Part shown: positions 42,136-50,427 of the stretch, one piece after another
How the letters are laid out: each line of letters opens with the position of its first letter
Numbering within the stretch: position 1 is the stretch's first letter
Source: Brevibacillus_H sp041920465
GTDB lineage: Bacteria > Bacillota > Bacilli > Brevibacillales > Brevibacillaceae
DNA: 64,000 bases
Direction: 5' to 3'
NCBI GenBank assembly: GCA_041920465.1
Contig: JBHGXW010000072.1
Location: 1 to 64,000, forward strand
Translations under genes and position numbers: made by a program
Notes under the pieces: generated by a model
Seen by the model: the letters and a program-made list of their open reading frames with translations, nothing else
Databases searched by the model: none
What the model was told of the DNA's origin: nothing

Positions 42136-42624
42136 TTAAGCCGCCATTACCCGCCCCGTTAGAATTCCCAGAATATAACGGGCATATTCCACCAATGTGC
42201 CGGAAGACGGGATGTAGTCAAAATGCAGCGATAATTCTATGTGCCCGCTTTGAGCGGCAGGGTCCATATACCAGTGCAGTTCAACGTCACGGCTGAAATA
42301 CTCTTCAATCCGATGTTTGATGTATTCCCCGTCCGTTTCAGGCTGCACACCCATCGAGAAGCGCATGACAACGGGAAATGGCTCCAGCAAATCGGTTTGC
42401 GGATCGTCAAATTGGAGCTTGCCCTTGATTGTCAAAACCCCGGTTTCACTCCATAAGGCATACTCCAGCGTTGCCAGAAAAAAAGGAGATACCTGCAACT
42501 CCAATGCGGGAAATCCCCCTTCAACTTTTAGCAAAAACTGGTTGGCAAGTTGCTCAACTTCTTCTTGGAACTGGCGAGAATGGCTGAATACGGTTTGGAA
42601 CAAATAGGGTTGAACAGCATACAT
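42136..42624 (-). CDS. hypothetical protein (162 aa)
   Basis: A soluble mixed alpha/beta protein with no recognised motif. ATG 42624 is preceded by GAGGTGA (spacing 7). It lies in a minus-strand run with thpR. The C-terminus, GTLVEYARYILGILTGRV, is helical. Function unknown. Confidence 0.65.
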   Translation of the reverse strand: MYAVQPYLFQTVFSHSRQFQEEVEQLANQFLLKVEGGFPALELQVSPFFLATLEYALWSETGVLTIKGKLQFDDPQTDLLEPFPVVMRFSMGVQPETDGEYIKHRIEEYFSRDVELHWYMDPAAQSGHIELSLHFDYIPSSGTLVEYARYILGILTGRVMAA

Positions 42625-42766
42625 GTACTACTCACCTCGTCAAAGAATTTCCTGTTACTTCCTATTCGTTGCTCATACATGTCGTTTCCTTTGTTGAATT
42701 TTGACTACTTTTACCATATTTTCGCCTTTTCACTTTTATGTAAAATACCCGCCGTATGCGGAACCT

Positions 42767-43801
42767 TTATTCATAGGGATTCGCTTCATCGGGATAATGT
42801 CGGCTAAACAAAATGCTCAACGTTGCCTGGAACGCTTCATCCAGCTCAAGGTGAATCCACCTGCCCTGCTCATAACGCATAATCGGGTAAGCTCCGTAAG
42901 CAAGCGGTGTACCTTCCCGTGTCTCGATAAATTGCGGGATCGCAAGCAAAAACCTGGAAAACGGATTCTCCTCTTCCTCCGAGTAATGAATCACGTCAAA
43001 GAGATCCGCCATACTGGGTGAGAGAAACAGATACAAGTAAGGTGTTTTTTCGGCTGCCCAGATCGTAAACGTAGTTTCCCGCACTTCGCTGCGAAAATGG
43101 CGCCGAATCACCAGCATGGCTTGATGAACGGCTTGCATCAGCACCATCTGCGCCTCTTCCGCCCCGTAAGTATCGATCATTTTTTGATAATCGAATACAT
43201 AGGCGACACCGTTTTGGTCAAGAGAATCGGGTGGAAGCGTATGAACTGGCGCCGATTCGGTTTCCAGTTCCCTTACTTCCTCGTCCGGTTGCTGCCTCTC
43301 TGTTGTCCAATCGGCTCCACTGTAACCACCTTCGTACAGATTGCGAATCAAACCTTCCATTCGCGGTTTTTCAGACGGCGGAAACGAGATCGCTTCCGAA
43401 TAGATATGAATGATTTGATTATCCTCATAGGCCAGGTAATGAATCCATGTCTGGGGCTGATGAATCAGGCGAAGCGCCATATTTCGCTCACGCTCGTCCT
43501 GAATGTGGAACGGCACAGGAAAACCCAACGGATTACGCGGATCGTCCAATGTCCATATGACGGCCAGCAGTTTGTCTTGATATGTCTTAAATTCTACATA
43601 CACTTCCGCATGAGTGGACTGGCTGAACTCTTCAATACTCTCAAACACAAGGTACAACTCTACGTTGCCTTCTCCATCGATCCGGGCAAAATAGGCAAGC
43701 CCTTGATCACGGATCAGCTTGTACAAATCGGCGAATGGCTCTTGGGGCAGAGCCTTCGAGACAGTCTTGGCTGAAGGAGAGTGCATTCCCGCTTCTGACA
43801 T
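42767..43801 (-). CDS. hypothetical protein (344 aa)
   Basis: A soluble acidic protein with strands such as YFARIDGEGNVELYLVFE and WTLDDPRNPLGFPVPFHI in the N-terminal half and a helical C-terminal half. No family recognised. The start ATG 43801 follows AAAGGGG (spacing 7) and lies 3 nt after the surE stop, so it is probably co-transcribed with surE. A longer frame reaching 43843 overlaps surE and is less likely. Confidence 0.65.
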   Translation of the reverse strand: MSEAGMHSPSAKTVSKALPQEPFADLYKLIRDQGLAYFARIDGEGNVELYLVFESIEEFSQSTHAEVYVEFKTYQDKLLAVIWTLDDPRNPLGFPVPFHIQDERERNMALRLIHQPQTWIHYLAYEDNQIIHIYSEAISFPPSEKPRMEGLIRNLYEGGYSGADWTTERQQPDEEVRELETESAPVHTLPPDSLDQNGVAYVFDYQKMIDTYGAEEAQMVLMQAVHQAMLVIRRHFRSEVRETTFTIWAAEKTPYLYLFLSPSMADLFDVIHYSEEEENPFSRFLLAIPQFIETREGTPLAYGAYPIMRYEQGRWIHLELDEAFQATLSILFSRHYPDEANPYE

Positions 43802-43803
43802 GC

Positions 43804-44607
43804 TTATTCCCCTTTCTCTGCCCAGCTTTTGCTTACAGACCAATTGGCAATTTCCTGAAGCAATGAACGGTCAGTCGAATCAATATGTACCGGTGTGACC
43901 GTGATGTATCCGTTTTTGAGCAGGCGATAATCCTCGTCTTCCGGATGTTCTTCCGCTTCGCGATACTCGCGGTGAAGCCAGTACCCTTCCTGTTCGAAAT
44001 GGTATTTGTCTTCATAGTGATAAAGTGACAAGACTGCGGGAGCAATGCCTTTCACTTCCGCTTTTTTCACATGCGGTATATTGACATTCCAAAATACTTC
44101 AGGAGGAAGCTCGTTTTGTTTCGCCTTCAGCAAGAATTCCTGCAGGATGGGTCTGATGATCTCCACCACTTCCCCGTAATTGTCCTGTTGAAAAAAATTG
44201 TCATAGGAAAGCGCCACAGCCGGCACTCCCAAAATAACCGCCTCCCTGGCGGCACTGCAAGTTCCCGAGTAATAGACATCTCGCCCCAGGTTATTGCCGA
44301 CGTTAATGCCGGAAAAGACGATATCGGGCCGCTTCCCTTCTTGCAGAAGCAGATGATAGGCTGCCTTGACGCAGTCAGCCGGGGTGCCGTTCACTTTCCA
44401 CGCCTCTATTCCAAAATCGTAAAAATCATGTGCTAGCGGAGCCAGCGCTTCCCGATAAGTGATTCCGTGTCCAACTCCGCTTTGTTCCCGTGAAGGGGCC
44501 ACAACGGTTATTTCTATACCCTGAATCGGCTGCAGCGCTTCCACAAGGCGGCGTATGCCAAGCGCTTCTATGCCGTCGTCGTTGGTTACCAAAATTTTAA
44601 GCATCAT
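43804..44607 (-). CDS. surE: 5'/3'-nucleotidase SurE
   Basis: A 267-aa SurE phosphatase acting on nucleoside 5'- or 3'-monophosphates. The N-terminal motif TNDDGIEALGIRRL (residues 8-21) carries the metal-binding Asp pair. VAPSREQSGVGHGIT near 40, NGTPADCVKAA near 75, and SGINVGNNLGRDVYYSGT near 100 complete the signature. The start is ATG 44607 or 44604 behind GGGAGG; the 305-aa frame extends through an RBS-free region and is rejected. A 3-nt gap to the next gene suggests an operon. Confidence 0.94.
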   Translation of the reverse strand: MMLKILVTNDDGIEALGIRRLVEALQPIQGIEITVVAPSREQSGVGHGITYREALAPLAHDFYDFGIEAWKVNGTPADCVKAAYHLLLQEGKRPDIVFSGINVGNNLGRDVYYSGTCSAAREAVILGVPAVALSYDNFFQQDNYGEVVEIIRPILQEFLLKAKQNELPPEVFWNVNIPHVKKAEVKGIAPAVLSLYHYEDKYHFEQEGYWLHREYREAEEHPEDEDYRLLKNGYITVTPVHIDSTDRSLLQEIANWSVSKSWAEKGE

Positions 44608-44679
44608 TTTTCCTCCCTTGCTTGATTCCATTCTATTGTAGCAAATCGAGGAAAAGAAGCGAAAGAAAAGCCCCTCCCG

Positions 44680-44711
44680 GCTTTCGCTTGCGCTGTGCCG
44701 AGCGGGACCCG
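44680..44711. repeat. dispersed intergenic repeat, copy B
   Basis: Reverse complement of this stretch reads CGGGTCCCGCTCGGCA, then CAGCGCAAGCGAAAGC, matching copy A at 40594 except for one substitution in each half and a 5-nt insertion. Confidence 0.5.
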
Positions 44712-44737
44712 TAACTTGCAAACTTATTTTGCGTATT

Positions 44738-45673
44738 TCACTTGCTTCTTTCTTCGCTTTTTTTTCGCTCCGCTAACCTAAGCGCATACAAACCGGAGAC
44801 ATGGGCAGCTGCCATCGACGTACCGTCCAATACCCGATAGCCGTTATTCAACCATGTCGATTTGATACTAACTCCGGGAGCTACCGTATCAAGTCCGCGT
44901 CCGCGAGAACTGAAGTTGGCCAGATTGCCGTTTTTGTCAATCGCCCCGACAGAAACAACTTCCTTGTACGCCGCCGGATATTCCAACGCTCCGCCATTAT
45001 TGCCGGCCGAGGCCACCATGATGATTCCTGCCTTGTGAGCTTGGCGAACAGCATGGCGCAGGGCATAACTGTCTTCCGGTGATCCGAAGCTCATGTTGAT
45101 GATGTCCATCTTATGCTCGATGGCCCAGTTGATTCCCTGAATAATATCGCTTATATTGGCAGTTCCGTCAGCACCGAATGCGCGAAGGTCATACAGCTCA
45201 ACAGACGGCGCCACACCAACGATTCCCTGGTTGTTGGCAATGGCGGCAATCGTTCCGGCCACATGTGTTCCATGCCCATCCATTTTCTTGCCGCCGTTGT
45301 TGACGAAGTTGACCCGCTGCTTCACCTGACCCAGCAAGTCGGGGTGTTTACGCGAAATTCCCGTGTCAAGAACAGCCACTTTGATGCCTTTGCCTTTCGT
45401 TTTCTTCCAATATTTCTCTGCTCCTACTTCCTTGACTCCCCAAGGAATTTCATCCGCCATGTGCAGGCGCACTCTCATCTCGTTGGAGACACGGTAGTTG
45501 GATTTGCCGAGCAGTTTTGACAGAGTTCCCCATTCCGATTCAGCGACAACAACAGAGTTGACGTGAGGCAAGTGCTTTGCATAATATTGCAAGGTTTCAT
45601 GCTTTTTTAGACATTGCAAACAATGGTCGAATGCTTTGGACTTGTGAAATGTAAGAATTTTGTGCACACCCAT
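44738..45673 (-). CDS. intracellular-type subtilisin (S8 peptidase)
   Basis: A 311-aa subtilisin-like serine protease. Catalytic Asp103 is in VAVLDTGIS, His134 in DGHGTHVAG, and Ser286 in GTSMAAAHVSG; the oxyanion Asn is in ASAGNNGG near 220. Residues 1-70 look like a propeptide (two Cys near 18-21, and NSVVVAESEWG), but there is no signal peptide, so the enzyme is likely cytoplasmic or released by lysis. Start: ATG 45673. Regulation is not visible. Confidence 0.9.
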   Translation of the reverse strand: MGVHKILTFHKSKAFDHCLQCLKKHETLQYYAKHLPHVNSVVVAESEWGTLSKLLGKSNYRVSNEMRVRLHMADEIPWGVKEVGAEKYWKKTKGKGIKVAVLDTGISRKHPDLLGQVKQRVNFVNNGGKKMDGHGTHVAGTIAAIANNQGIVGVAPSVELYDLRAFGADGTANISDIIQGINWAIEHKMDIINMSFGSPEDSYALRHAVRQAHKAGIIMVASAGNNGGALEYPAAYKEVVSVGAIDKNGNLANFSSRGRGLDTVAPGVSIKSTWLNNGYRVLDGTSMAAAHVSGLYALRLAERKKSEERSK

Positions 45674-45739
45674 ACCCCCGAAAACAGTTCTCTGTTTCCA
45701 TGGTATGGCAGGCCACAGCCAAATGAGATAGGTTACAGC

Positions 45740-46162
45740 CTAATCTCCCACAATTTGTTTCCATCGGTCTCGCCAGCAAATTCCCTCCATGATCCAATCC
45801 TCTACCTGTTGTTGTTTCGGACGGTCGATTTGCAAGAGATCGGCGATACGTCGAATCTGCCTGCGTTCCGAATCAGAAAGATTTCGGTCAGCGATTGCAA
45901 TCTGGTACAATTGTCTCAAGAGTGTCAACTTTTCCTGCTTGCTTAAGAGAACAAGGTCAGCCACAACCGCTTCCGGCTGTTTGGGCTCATCTATATCATT
46001 CATGAGAATTTGCCGCTCTCGTAACGAAAAGTGCTCTTTCTCAACCATTTGATATATTCGGTTCATCTCTTTTTGACTCATGTATCCATCCGCATGGCCG
46101 ACACATATCATAAGCCGAATTGATGTAAATAAAATATGTTTGTCCTTTTCACTGATAGGCAC
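45740..46162 (-). CDS. TerB-like helical protein (140 aa)
   Basis: A small acidic helical protein with TerB/DjlA-type hand motifs: VGHADGYMSQKEMNRIY and AIADRNLSDSERRQIRRI. These pairs of acidic-loop helices are the TerB fold. The start is GTG 46162, with AAAGGAG 7 nt upstream. The longer frame to 46297 runs through a 9-bp tandem repeat and an AT-rich promoter region, so it is not used. Function unknown. Confidence 0.75.
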   Translation of the reverse strand: MPISEKDKHILFTSIRLMICVGHADGYMSQKEMNRIYQMVEKEHFSLRERQILMNDIDEPKQPEAVVADLVLLSKQEKLTLLRQLYQIAIADRNLSDSERRQIRRIADLLQIDRPKQQQVEDWIMEGICWRDRWKQIVGD

Positions 46163-46182
46163 GGCGACTCTCCTTTCACGGC

Positions 46183-46218
46183 GTGGATATAGTGGATATA
46201 GTGCATATAGTAGATATA
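46183..46218. repeat. four 9-bp tandem repeats (GTGGATATA)
   Basis: gtggatata, gtggatata, gtgcatata and gtagatata lie head to tail between the TerB-like gene RBS and a TATAAT-like stretch. Confidence 0.6.
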
Positions 46219-46339
46219 TTATTATAGTATGATACGATCCGAAAAAGAAAGCGGTTGCATTTGTGAATGTGGCAATTGTGTGAATAATAACATTCATTCT
46301 CTATAATTAATCCCCTTTTCCGGCTGTGAGAAAAGGGGG

Positions 46340-47671
46340 CTATGACGGATTCGGCACACTTTGCTGTGCGGCTTGTTTTTTCACTAATACACGAGTGATT
46401 CGGTAGTGATCCACTTCACTCACCCTAAATTCATACCCTTCTGCTTTTACGGTATCGCCAATTTTGGGCGGATGATCAATTTGCATATATATCCAACCGG
46501 CCAGCGTATCTACTTCGCTATCGTCCAGCGAAAGATTCAGGTATTCATTCACCTCTTCCAACAGCATACGGCCATCAAAGGAATAGGTGTCGTCTTTTTT
46601 CTCGATTTCCGGCCGCTCGTCATCAAACTCGTCCTGAATATCTCCGACGATCTCCTCCAGAATATCCTCTACTGTAACCAATCCAGCCGTTCCGCCATAT
46701 TCGTCAATGAGAATCGCCATCTGGTTGCGCCCTTTCTGCAGCATGCCAAGCAAGCGGCTGATGGAAATTGTCTCCGGAACGGTTAATATCGGCCGAATCA
46801 ACTCTTGAAGGCTGTGCAGTTTCCCCGTCAAATCAAGCGCAAGCAAATCTTTGATATGCAGGCTGCCTACCACATGATCCTTGTCGCCGTCTACAACCGG
46901 ATAGCGGGTATACCGTCCGTTTCGCACCAATTCAATGTTGTGTTCAAAGGAATCGTGCAAATTTAATACGATCATATCCGTCCTCGGCACCATAATCTCT
47001 CTGGCCATCGTCTCCGAGAAATCAAAAATGTTATCCACCAGCATCAGCTCGGTTTGATCGATCAATCCGCTTTTGTGACTTTCGCTGACGAGAATGCGAA
47101 TCTCTTCCTCCGTATGGGCCGCCTGCTGCTCGGAGACCGGTGAAAGGCCAAGCAAGTCCAAAAACTTGGCAGCTGCCCAGTTCAAAAAGAAAATAAACGG
47201 ATACATGACTTTATAAAATAACTGAATCGGTTTTGCCACTCTGATGGAAATGGCCTCGGAACGCTGGATGGCCAACGATTTGGGAGCCAACTCACCCAAA
47301 ACGATATGTAAAAAGGTTATAATGGAAAAGGCAATGACGAAAGAAAGAGAATGGGACCACGATTCCCCTAAGCCAAAATAAGCAAAGATTGGTTGAAGCA
47401 AGTAAGCGACAGCCGGTTCTCCCAACCAGCCCAGTCCAAGCGATGCCAAGGTAATTCCGAGCTGACAGGCGGACAGGTACGAATCCAGATTCCTGATTAA
47501 CTGTTCAACATGGCGGGCGCGCTTGTTCCCTTCCGCAATTAACTGGGTAATCCGCGATTCCCGCACTTTTACAACAGCAAACTCGGTGGCGACGAAAAAG
47601 CCGTTAAGAAACACCAAAAGAAGCACCAAAAAAAGCTTGAAAAAGATACCCGGCAAAGCTTCCAGACCCAA
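46340..47671 (-). CDS. CNNM/CorC-HlyC family membrane protein, copy 2
   Basis: A 443-aa paralogue of the protein at 27527-28900, with the same order: CNNM membrane domain (LLLVFLNGFFVATEFAVVK; HIVLGELAPKSLAIQ), two CBS domains (MVPRTDMIVL; LIDEYGGTAGLVTVEDILEE) and a CorC_HlyC domain. It probably acts in Mg2+ or Co2+ efflux or homeostasis. TTG 47671 is the start, with AAGGAGGG 6 nt upstream. The leader region upstream is unusually long (over 400 nt). Confidence 0.92.
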   Translation of the reverse strand: MGLEALPGIFFKLFLVLLLVFLNGFFVATEFAVVKVRESRITQLIAEGNKRARHVEQLIRNLDSYLSACQLGITLASLGLGWLGEPAVAYLLQPIFAYFGLGESWSHSLSFVIAFSIITFLHIVLGELAPKSLAIQRSEAISIRVAKPIQLFYKVMYPFIFFLNWAAAKFLDLLGLSPVSEQQAAHTEEEIRILVSESHKSGLIDQTELMLVDNIFDFSETMAREIMVPRTDMIVLNLHDSFEHNIELVRNGRYTRYPVVDGDKDHVVGSLHIKDLLALDLTGKLHSLQELIRPILTVPETISISRLLGMLQKGRNQMAILIDEYGGTAGLVTVEDILEEIVGDIQDEFDDERPEIEKKDDTYSFDGRMLLEEVNEYLNLSLDDSEVDTLAGWIYMQIDHPPKIGDTVKAEGYEFRVSEVDHYRITRVLVKKQAAQQSVPNPS

Positions 47672-48085
47672 TTCTCTCCCTCCTTTTCGCTGCGTCTTTT
47701 AAGTTCTTTTCAGCTATTGTTGCCTATTCGCCCAAAAATATTGTAGCCCTGTCACGCTCTTCAACAAGACGGGACAGGGCTATCGTGATTCTTCACTATT
47801 CACTTTATGAGAAACTCCCTTTCAAACGAGACCCAAATGTATCTGTAGGAACTGCTTCAAGCATCACTCCCTATGATGTGGTATCAAGCTCATTTCCCTA
47901 CAATGAATATACATTCGCTCCCTTTCTGTAGATTTTAGCGATAGGAAGTACCGCTGTGATTATATTTTACTCATTTATCGGAATTTTGTAAAGATTAAAT
48001 ACAATCTGCACCTCTGCCCCCTTTTCAGTTTGTGAAGAAAATATGATACGATTGGGCAAAGAAGCTAAGTCCGAGGTGACATCCG
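47672..48085. other. long intergenic leader with hairpin
   Basis: About 410 nt without a gene. tagccctgtc (744-753) and gacagggcta (773-782 of the 47 kb region) form a 10-bp hairpin; on the minus strand it is followed by CAATATTTTTGGG. It lies in the 5' leader of the CorC-like gene, a position for an attenuator. Three AGGGAG-like blocks (near 47820, 47868 and 47918) recur at about 50-nt spacing. No known riboswitch was recognised. Confidence 0.4.
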
Positions 48086-49783
48086 GTGTCTTACCAGCCC
48101 CATCTCCCTTTGATTGTCCAAAGTGACCGAACCATTCTGCTTGAAGTGCACAATCCGTTTTTCGCCCAGGCACGTCATGCATTGATCGGATTTGCCGAGT
48201 TGATCAAAAGTCCGGAGTATATTCACACCTACAGAATTACCCCGCTCTCCCTGTGGAACGCGGCTGCAAGCGGATTTACCAAAGAGCATGTGCTGGAGTC
48301 CTTACAGCGATTCAGCAAATTCGGGATTCCTCCCGTCATGGTGAAAGAAATCCAGGAAACGTTTGACCGGTACGGTTTGATCCGCTTGGAACGCCTGGAT
48401 GATTCATTTGTTCTCGTAAGTGATGATCCGCTTGTCCTTGAAGAAGTGATGGGCTATCGCTCGCTTCAACCATATATTGCAAGACGCATGAACCCGAATC
48501 AAATTGTCATCATACCATACTCCCGCGGACTAATTAAGCAGGAATTGATCAAACTGGGTTATCCTGTCCAAGACATCGCGGGCTATACGGACGGAGAACC
48601 GCTTCCTCTTTCGCTTAGAAGCATAACCTCCACAGGAAAACCGTTCTCCATCCGCGACTATCAACAAGAGGCGGTTGACGCTTTTTATGCCGGCGGCTCG
48701 GTTCACGGAGGGAATGGAGTCTTGGTCCTCCCGTGCGGAGCGGGTAAAACCATCATCGGGATCGAAGCAATCTGCCGCGTACAATCTGCCGTGCTAATCC
48801 TTACGACCAACAGGGCTTCCGTCCGTCAATGGATAGACGAACTTCTGGACAAAACCGATCTTGACCCGACGCAGATTGGCGAATACACAGGGGATCAAAA
48901 AGAAGTAAAACCAATAACCGTTACCACTTATCAGATGCTTACCCACCGGCGGAAAGAGGACGAAGAGTTTCCGCATATGGCTTTGTTTCATCAGCGGGAC
49001 TGGGGGCTGATTATTTATGACGAGGTGCATTTGCTGCCTGCTCCGGTTTTTCGTATGACGGCCGGTATCCAGGCTAAACGCCGGCTGGGATTGACGGCTA
49101 CGCTGATTCGCGAGGATGGACGCGAAGAAGAGGTATTTTCCTTGGTTGGTCCAAAGCGTTATGATATGTCATGGAAAGAACTTGCCGAACAAAACTGGAT
49201 AGCGGATGCGGAGTGCAAGGAAATCCGTCTCTCTTTTGACCCGAAATGGCGGGAAGCCTACGCGCATGCCCCGGTCAGGGAAAAATACCGGATTGCCGCC
49301 GAGAATCCGCGAAAGCTGGATGTTCTTAAGAAACTGTGTGAGAGGCATCGGGAGGACCAGCTTCTGATCATTGGCCAATACATTGATCAGTTGGAAAGCG
49401 TTGCTTTACAACTTGGTGTTCCGCTGATTACCGGTAAAGTAAAAGAGGCAGAACGCATCCGTTTGTACCAGCAGTTCAAAAACAAAGATATAAAATGTTT
49501 GGTCGTGTCAAAAGTGGCCAACTTCGCCATCGATTTGCCTGATGTCAACGTAGCCATTCAAATATCCGGCACATTTGGTTCCAGACAGGAAGAAGCACAG
49601 CGTTTGGGCAGAATTCTGCGGCCGAAGCAGGGGAATAACAAGGCCACCTTTTATACGCTGGTGACCAGAGATACGAGGGAACAAGAATTCGCGGCGAAGC
49701 GTCAGCTCTTCCTGATCGAGCAAGGCTATCGCTATGATAACCTGGAAGAAGAACAAATTGTTTATCCGGACAATACAACATAA
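48086..49783 (+). CDS. bacterial XPB-type DNA helicase
   Basis: A 565-aa SF2 helicase similar to eukaryotic/archaeal XPB. The N-terminal 190 residues are a helicase-associated domain (TPLSLWNAAASGF; YSRGLIKQELIKLGYPV). Walker A is LPCGAGKTIIG near 215, the DExH box IIYDEVHLLP near 310, SAT-like GLTATLIREDGR near 335, and the C-terminal domain ends with QRLGRILRPKQGN. The RED motif after TATL is XPB-typical. GTG 48086 follows GAGGTGA (spacing 6). The likely role is DNA unwinding in repair; no nuclease partner (Bax1) is nearby. Confidence 0.9.
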   Translation: MSYQPHLPLIVQSDRTILLEVHNPFFAQARHALIGFAELIKSPEYIHTYRITPLSLWNAAASGFTKEHVLESLQRFSKFGIPPVMVKEIQETFDRYGLIRLERLDDSFVLVSDDPLVLEEVMGYRSLQPYIARRMNPNQIVIIPYSRGLIKQELIKLGYPVQDIAGYTDGEPLPLSLRSITSTGKPFSIRDYQQEAVDAFYAGGSVHGGNGVLVLPCGAGKTIIGIEAICRVQSAVLILTTNRASVRQWIDELLDKTDLDPTQIGEYTGDQKEVKPITVTTYQMLTHRRKEDEEFPHMALFHQRDWGLIIYDEVHLLPAPVFRMTAGIQAKRRLGLTATLIREDGREEEVFSLVGPKRYDMSWKELAEQNWIADAECKEIRLSFDPKWREAYAHAPVREKYRIAAENPRKLDVLKKLCERHREDQLLIIGQYIDQLESVALQLGVPLITGKVKEAERIRLYQQFKNKDIKCLVVSKVANFAIDLPDVNVAIQISGTFGSRQEEAQRLGRILRPKQGNNKATFYTLVTRDTREQEFAAKRQLFLIEQGYRYDNLEEEQIVYPDNTT

Positions 49784-49800
49784 GTTTTTGCGGCAAAAAC

Positions 49801-49826
49801 TGAAACATAGAGAGAATATTGTCGTC
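49801..49826 (+). promoter_or_regulatory. ECF-type promoter (TGAAAC-N16-CGTC)
   Basis: TGAAAC at 49801-49806, exactly 16 nt, CGTC at 49823-49826. This is the SigW-like signature, 32 nt before the sigma factor ATG, so the sigma factor probably drives its own gene. Confidence 0.8.
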
Positions 49827-49857
49827 TCATATATAGGGAAGGGAGGCCGAAAGATCA

Positions 49858-50427
49858 ATGCAAACGGATAGCGAAATTATCCAGCAGATCTTGCAAGGGG
49901 ATCTTGAAGCATACCGCGAGTTAATCCAGCGTTATCAACGCATGATCTTCGTTTTTATTTATAAAATGGTCAACAATCGCTCCGACGCCGAGGACTTGAC
50001 CCAGGAGGTTTTTGTTAAAGCGTACGAGAAACTCTCTTCCTACCGGGGAGACAGCCAGTTTTCAACGTGGCTCCACACGATGGCACGAAACCGGACCATC
50101 GATTTCCTGCGCCGGCGCAAGTTCCATGATTCTGATGAACAGCTTGCGTTTATCCCGTCACAGGCGCTGGACGAGTCTCCTCAAGAATCCCTGCTCGGTA
50201 AAGAGCGCCGGCGTGAATTTGTGCAAGCATTTTCCCAGCTGTCAGACACTTATCAGGAAGTAATCGTGCTTCGTTGCACCCATGAATATCCTTTTGACAA
50301 GATTGCCTCGCTCTTAGGCGTGGCGGAATCAACTGCACGTGTACGATATCTGCGGGCTCGTCAAGAATTGGCTAAGATACTACAACGAAAAGAAGGAGGG
50401 CTCGTTCATGAATTGCCAGGAATTTAG
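49858..50427 (+). CDS. ECF RNA polymerase sigma factor
   Basis: A 189-aa group IV sigma factor. Region 2 (residues 20-95) contains NNRSDAEDLTQEVFVKAYEKL and FSTWLHTMARNRTIDFLRR. Region 4 (125-180) contains YQEVIVLRCTHEYPFDKIASLLGVAESTARVRYLRAR. There is no region 1 or 3. Its length and promoter resemble the SigW/SigV group of envelope-stress sigma factors, but I do not assign a name. ATG 49858 follows GGGAGG. Its last 20 nt overlap the anti-sigma gene, suggesting co-production. Confidence 0.93.
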   Translation: MQTDSEIIQQILQGDLEAYRELIQRYQRMIFVFIYKMVNNRSDAEDLTQEVFVKAYEKLSSYRGDSQFSTWLHTMARNRTIDFLRRRKFHDSDEQLAFIPSQALDESPQESLLGKERRREFVQAFSQLSDTYQEVIVLRCTHEYPFDKIASLLGVAESTARVRYLRARQELAKILQRKEGGLVHELPGI

